A stretch of DNA of 7,773 nt from an uncultured Lewinella sp. (GTDB taxonomy: Bacteria > Bacteroidota > Bacteroidia > Chitinophagales > Saprospiraceae). Position numbers and translations under genes: made by a program. Positions 5,898 through 7,773 of this stretch are shown piece after piece (the first letter of the stretch is position 1; each line of letters begins with the position of its first letter). Below the pieces are notes generated by a model. That model was not told where the DNA came from. It saw only the letters and a list, made by a program, of their open reading frames with translations, and did not search any database. The stretch lies in the NCBI GenBank assembly GCA_938021455.1, contig CALIGP010000313.1:1-7773 (forward strand), given 5' to 3'.

Positions 5898-6638
5898 ATG
5901 AAAAGTAGTATAACCAAAATAAGCATTTTGATTATTATTCTTGTCTCCTGTGGAGAAAGGAAAAATGAGGCTGTCTCAATTAATGAAACCAAATTCAGTG
6001 AATTAAGCTATTATGAACAAATCAATCAAATAAGAAAAAACACGTCAAAGGATTCTGTCTTGTCATTTGACAAAGAATTTATAGTTAGGGAAATATTGGG
6101 GGGGGGATTTGAATTAGAAATAGATAAATACCTCAATGAAGAATGTTATCCAATTCGTGTAAGCAGAGAAGTTCAGATTCAAAATTTTGAAGGCTTCCAA
6201 AACCTTGGAGATATTGATAATGATGGAATAGATGACAGCGTATTCGTATTAGACCGATTGAGCTATTGTGAAGAAGGACAATCTTATTACTTTTCAAATC
6301 CAACAATAGAAAGAATTTACACCGAATCGAACTGTTGTCATCCAAATAGTACCTTCAGTATCGGAGACATTGATGAAGACGGAAGAAATGAAATTGGTCA
6401 ATACTATTCAAGTTGTGCAAGTAGGTATAAAAGAATTAACTTCTGGACTCTAAGAGGAGATAGGTGGGAAGAATTAGGAGAATTTGCATTTACTCTAAAT
6501 GATGAATACCAAGTATTTGAAGATTTCGACAAACTTTACAAAAAGAAGGCCAAAGGAGTTTTTGAATTCCTTGAAATATCAGATGTCAATGTAAATGGAG
6601 AATTAGTCAAGGAGTGGAAAACAATTGAAATGAGATAA
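5898..6638 (+). CDS. AT-rich exported lipoprotein with two DxDxDG (VCBS/FG-GAP-like) repeats
   Basis: 246 aa, family not recognised. Residues 1-17 are a lipoprotein signal with lipobox LVSC at 15-18; C18 would be lipidated, then GERKN. Two matching calcium-loop-like motifs, GDIDNDGIDD (104-113) and GDIDEDGRNE (156-165), each follow a beta-like stretch as in VCBS/FG-GAP propeller repeats. Five further cysteines (83, 124, 146, 147, 173) could form disulphides. The C-terminal 40 residues are charged (KLYKKKAKGVFEFLE). The gene is about one third G+C in the lines counted, against about 60% in a line of the E2 gene, and uses AT-ending codons freely, so recent transfer is likely. A nine-G run at 6098-6106 (codons 67-70) is unusual in this base context. 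Inverted motifs frame the gene on both sides. No strong ribosome binding site is visible, only an A-run before the ATG. Confidence 0.8.
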   Translation: MKSSITKISILIIILVSCGERKNEAVSINETKFSELSYYEQINQIRKNTSKDSVLSFDKEFIVREILGGGFELEIDKYLNEECYPIRVSREVQIQNFEGFQNLGDIDNDGIDDSVFVLDRLSYCEEGQSYYFSNPTIERIYTESNCCHPNSTFSIGDIDEDGRNEIGQYYSSCASRYKRINFWTLRGDRWEELGEFAFTLNDEYQVFEDFDKLYKKKAKGVFEFLEISDVNVNGELVKEWKTIEMR

Positions 6639-6647
6639 AAGGAAAAC

Positions 6648-6661
6648 GGCACACACACAAC
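6648..6661 (-). repeat. Right flanking motif of the lipoprotein gene (GGCACACACACAAC)
   Basis: GGCACACACACAAC begins 9 bp after the stop codon. Apart from four extra bases (ACAC) it is the inverse of the motif at 5878-5887. Read as an integron-style pair, ACACAAC (6655-6661) is complementary to GTTGTGT (5878-5884). Confidence 0.5.
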
Positions 6662-6698
6662 AAGTAAAACGTCCATGTTCGCTTCGTACCTTGCTCAT

Positions 6699-6759
6699 AC
6701 GGCGATTACTTTAACCGCAGACTGTGTAAAAAGTCTTTGAAACCCAACAAACTCGCCGT
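6699..6759. repeat. Nested inverted repeat downstream of the lipoprotein gene
   Basis: ACGGCGA (6699-6705) is the perfect inverse of TCGCCGT (6753-6759). Inside, AGACT (6719-6723) pairs with AGTCT (6732-6736). This fits the folded arm expected after a cassette's right motif, but the stems are short enough to arise by chance. Confidence 0.4.
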
Positions 6760-6804
6760 GTCTTAACAACAGTTCCGGGAGTATTGCATAAACTGTGTCA
6801 GTAA

Positions 6805-6828
6805 TTATTCCTAAGATTTAAGGAATAA
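6805..6828. repeat. 8-bp AT-rich inverted repeat
   Basis: TTATTCCT (6805-6812) and AGGAATAA (6821-6828) around an 8-nt loop. No T-tract follows on either strand, so terminator function is not supported. Confidence 0.45.
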
Positions 6829-6847
6829 AGAAAAAGAGATAGAGCCC

Positions 6848-6900
6848 GTTTTTCCAGATTCTCCTGTGGAGGGTAACGGAACAGGAGAATCTGGGAAAAC
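6848..6900. repeat. Strong hairpin with a 20-bp stem and 13-nt loop
   Basis: GTTTTTCCAGATTCTCCTGT at 6848-6867 is the inverse of 6881-6900 with one mismatch, which is a U-G wobble (6853 with 6895) in a plus-strand transcript. The loop is GGAGGGTAACGGA. This is far longer than chance and is not followed by a T-run on either strand, so it is not a standard terminator. It could be a structured RNA, the end of a mobile element, or a regulatory hairpin. Confidence 0.8.
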
Positions 6901-6983
6901 TGGTTGCGTAATCTAGAGGTCAAGGCGTAATCGCTCATCATAAATGATGGGCCGTTGAGACAGGATATGATTTCCCCAACACC

Positions 6984-7072
6984 GACGCTCAAAGGTCCTT
7001 CCAGGACGCTTCGAGGTCGGCTCAATCCCGAGCAAGGGACCTCGAAGCGTCGCGGAGCGACCTTCGAGCGTC
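6984..7072. repeat. 89-bp nested palindrome upstream of the DUF1080 gene
   Basis: Three arms are concentric. GACGCTCAAAGGTC (6984-6997) is the inverse of 7059-7072 with one mismatch. GACGCTTCGAGGTC (7005-7018) is the perfect inverse of 7038-7051. GCTC (7020-7023) pairs with GAGC (7030-7033) at the tip, leaving loop AATCCC. The downstream arm contains GCGGAGCGAC (7052-7061), a variant of the REP-like core found around 3805 and 3966. It ends 63 bp before the DUF1080 start codon. Confidence 0.8.
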
Positions 7073-7135
7073 CCGGCAAAGAGTCAGGCTTCCCAGAAAC
7101 AGATTTTTACTACCTTGTTGCAAACAAAAGAAATC

Positions 7136-7773
7136 ATGCAACCCCGCTTACTCCCCCTGCTCATTCTAACCCTCCTTTGCACCTGCGTCCGCGCCCAGAT
7201 AACGGACCCGAAAGCGACGGAATTTTATGAGCCGGTGCCTCCGAAAGTTCAGTCTTCTCCGGTGCTGGTGCCTCCACCATCTGATGCGATCGTTCTGCTG
7301 GGGAAAGGTGCTGATGCCGCTGAGTGGGTCAGCGTAAAATCGGGCGGAGCCGCCGAATGGACGCCCGAAGGCAATGACCTCGTGGTGAAGCCCGGCAGCG
7401 GTGCCATCAAAACCCGCCGCACCTTCGGCGACGTACAGCTGCACGTAGAATGGCGCAGCCCCAACGAGCCGGACAAGGAAGGCCAGCAGCGTGGCAACAG
7501 CGGCGTCTTCTTCCACGGCCGCTACGAAGTACAGGTGCTGGAAAGCAACGGCAGCGATACTTACACCAATGGCCAGGCCGCTTCGATCTACAAAGAGAGC
7601 CCACCGCTGGTTAACACGACTTCTAAAATGGGAGAGTGGAACAGCTATGATATCATCTTCTCGGAGCCAGTGTTTAACAAAGACGGCATGGTCGTTCGTC
7701 CTGCCTATTTTACCGTGTTTCACAACGGCGTGCTCGTTCAGAACCACTGGGAACTGAAGGGGACGACGGCTTA
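7136..7773 (+). CDS. Exported DUF1080 / 3-keto-disaccharide hydrolase-like protein (partial, C-terminus outside window)
   Basis: The frame is open from the ATG at 7136 to the right edge (212 codons). A signal peptide covers 1-20 (LLPLLILTLLCTCVRA, then Q), so the product is exported. Residues about 50-212 match PF06439 (DUF1080), a concanavalin-like beta-sandwich: ALxxGKG..EW (56-64), the FGDVQLHVEWRSP strand (97-109), RGNSGVFFHGRYEVQVLES (119-137, the family hallmark), TNGQAASIY (144-152), GEWNSYDIIF (166-175), and FTVFHNGVLVQNHWELKG (192-209). Characterised relatives hydrolyse 3-keto-glycosides; others have unknown sugar-related roles. Residues 21-48 are a proline-rich linker. The start is supported by the signal peptide directly following it. 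The leader is AAAAGAAATC without a strong Shine-Dalgarno. Only the C-terminal end of the domain is missing. Confidence 0.92.
   Translation, partial: MQPRLLPLLILTLLCTCVRAQITDPKATEFYEPVPPKVQSSPVLVPPPSDAIVLLGKGADAAEWVSVKSGGAAEWTPEGNDLVVKPGSGAIKTRRTFGDVQLHVEWRSPNEPDKEGQQRGNSGVFFHGRYEVQVLESNGSDTYTNGQAASIYKESPPLVNTTSKMGEWNSYDIIFSEPVFNKDGMVVRPAYFTVFHNGVLVQNHWELKGTTA

Larger units (their letters stand above)
6639..7135. other. 497-bp noncoding region with four stem-loops
   Basis: No convincing ORF lies on either strand between the lipoprotein gene and the DUF1080 gene. The region holds the right cassette-like motif, four inverted repeats listed separately, a direct repeat of GCGTAATC (6906-6913 and 6925-6932), and a small CATCAT/ATGATG dyad (6936-6949). 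I recognise no known riboswitch, tRNA, SRP RNA or tmRNA core. Confidence 0.6.

Noticed and set aside
6848..6900. Rho-independent terminator
   Set aside because: No run of Ts after the stem on either strand.
6955..7230. 91-codon plus-strand frame across the 89-bp palindrome
   Set aside because: Composed largely of palindrome sequence and overlaps the signal peptide of the DUF1080 gene in another frame.
7166..7747. 193-codon minus-strand frame
   Set aside because: Antisense to the DUF1080 gene, which has hallmark motifs and a signal peptide.

Overview
The window looks like a chromosomal stretch from a Bacteroidota bacterium, possibly Saprospiria such as Lewinella or Haliscomenobacter relatives. 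This is inferred from gene content (exported amidohydrolases, a DUF1080 protein, a Bacteroidota-style pyruvate dehydrogenase E2), mostly weak Shine-Dalgarno signals, and intergenic spacers full of short palindromic and GTTGC-type repeats. No rRNA or other taxonomic marker is present, so the placement is tentative.

Left part (1-3700, all minus strand): three consecutive genes for exported proteins of the amidohydrolase superfamily (imidazolonepropionase-like branch). They are transcribed from about 3700 towards the left edge. The middle gene (544-1896) has an intact metal site. The upstream gene (2021-3700) has lost every recognisable metal ligand and carries an extra C-terminal beta-rich domain. 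The downstream gene (1-533, cut by the window edge) lacks the HxH motif. The set therefore appears to be one active enzyme flanked by two probable pseudoenzyme paralogues. A degenerate GTTGCAGGTTAC-like tandem repeat fills the gap between the first two genes.

Centre (3701-5520): a 518-bp divergent spacer holds REP-like palindromes (a 41-bp unit twice, and a 133-bp stretch bounded by perfect 19-bp inverted repeats) and, nearer the right-hand gene, two small dyads. It is followed by the plus-strand gene for the dihydrolipoamide acetyltransferase (E2) of pyruvate dehydrogenase. The E1 and E3 genes are not in the window.

Right-centre (5521-7135): a low-density accessory region. It contains a possible terminator, a doubtful 72-codon hydrophobic ORF with an unusually good ribosome binding site, and an AT-rich lipoprotein gene (5898-6638, about one third G+C in sampled lines) with two Ca-binding-like DxDxDG repeats and a nine-G homopolymer. 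This gene is framed by inverted GTTGTGTGCC / GGCACAC...CAAC motifs that recall gene-cassette boundaries. After it come about 500 noncoding bases with four separate stem-loops, two of them long (20-bp stem; 89-bp nested palindrome).

Right edge (7136-7773): the N-terminal 212 codons of an exported DUF1080 (3-keto-disaccharide hydrolase-like) protein.

The best candidates for something under-described are the active/pseudoenzyme amidohydrolase trio, the cassette-like lipoprotein unit, and the structured noncoding block at 6690-7072.
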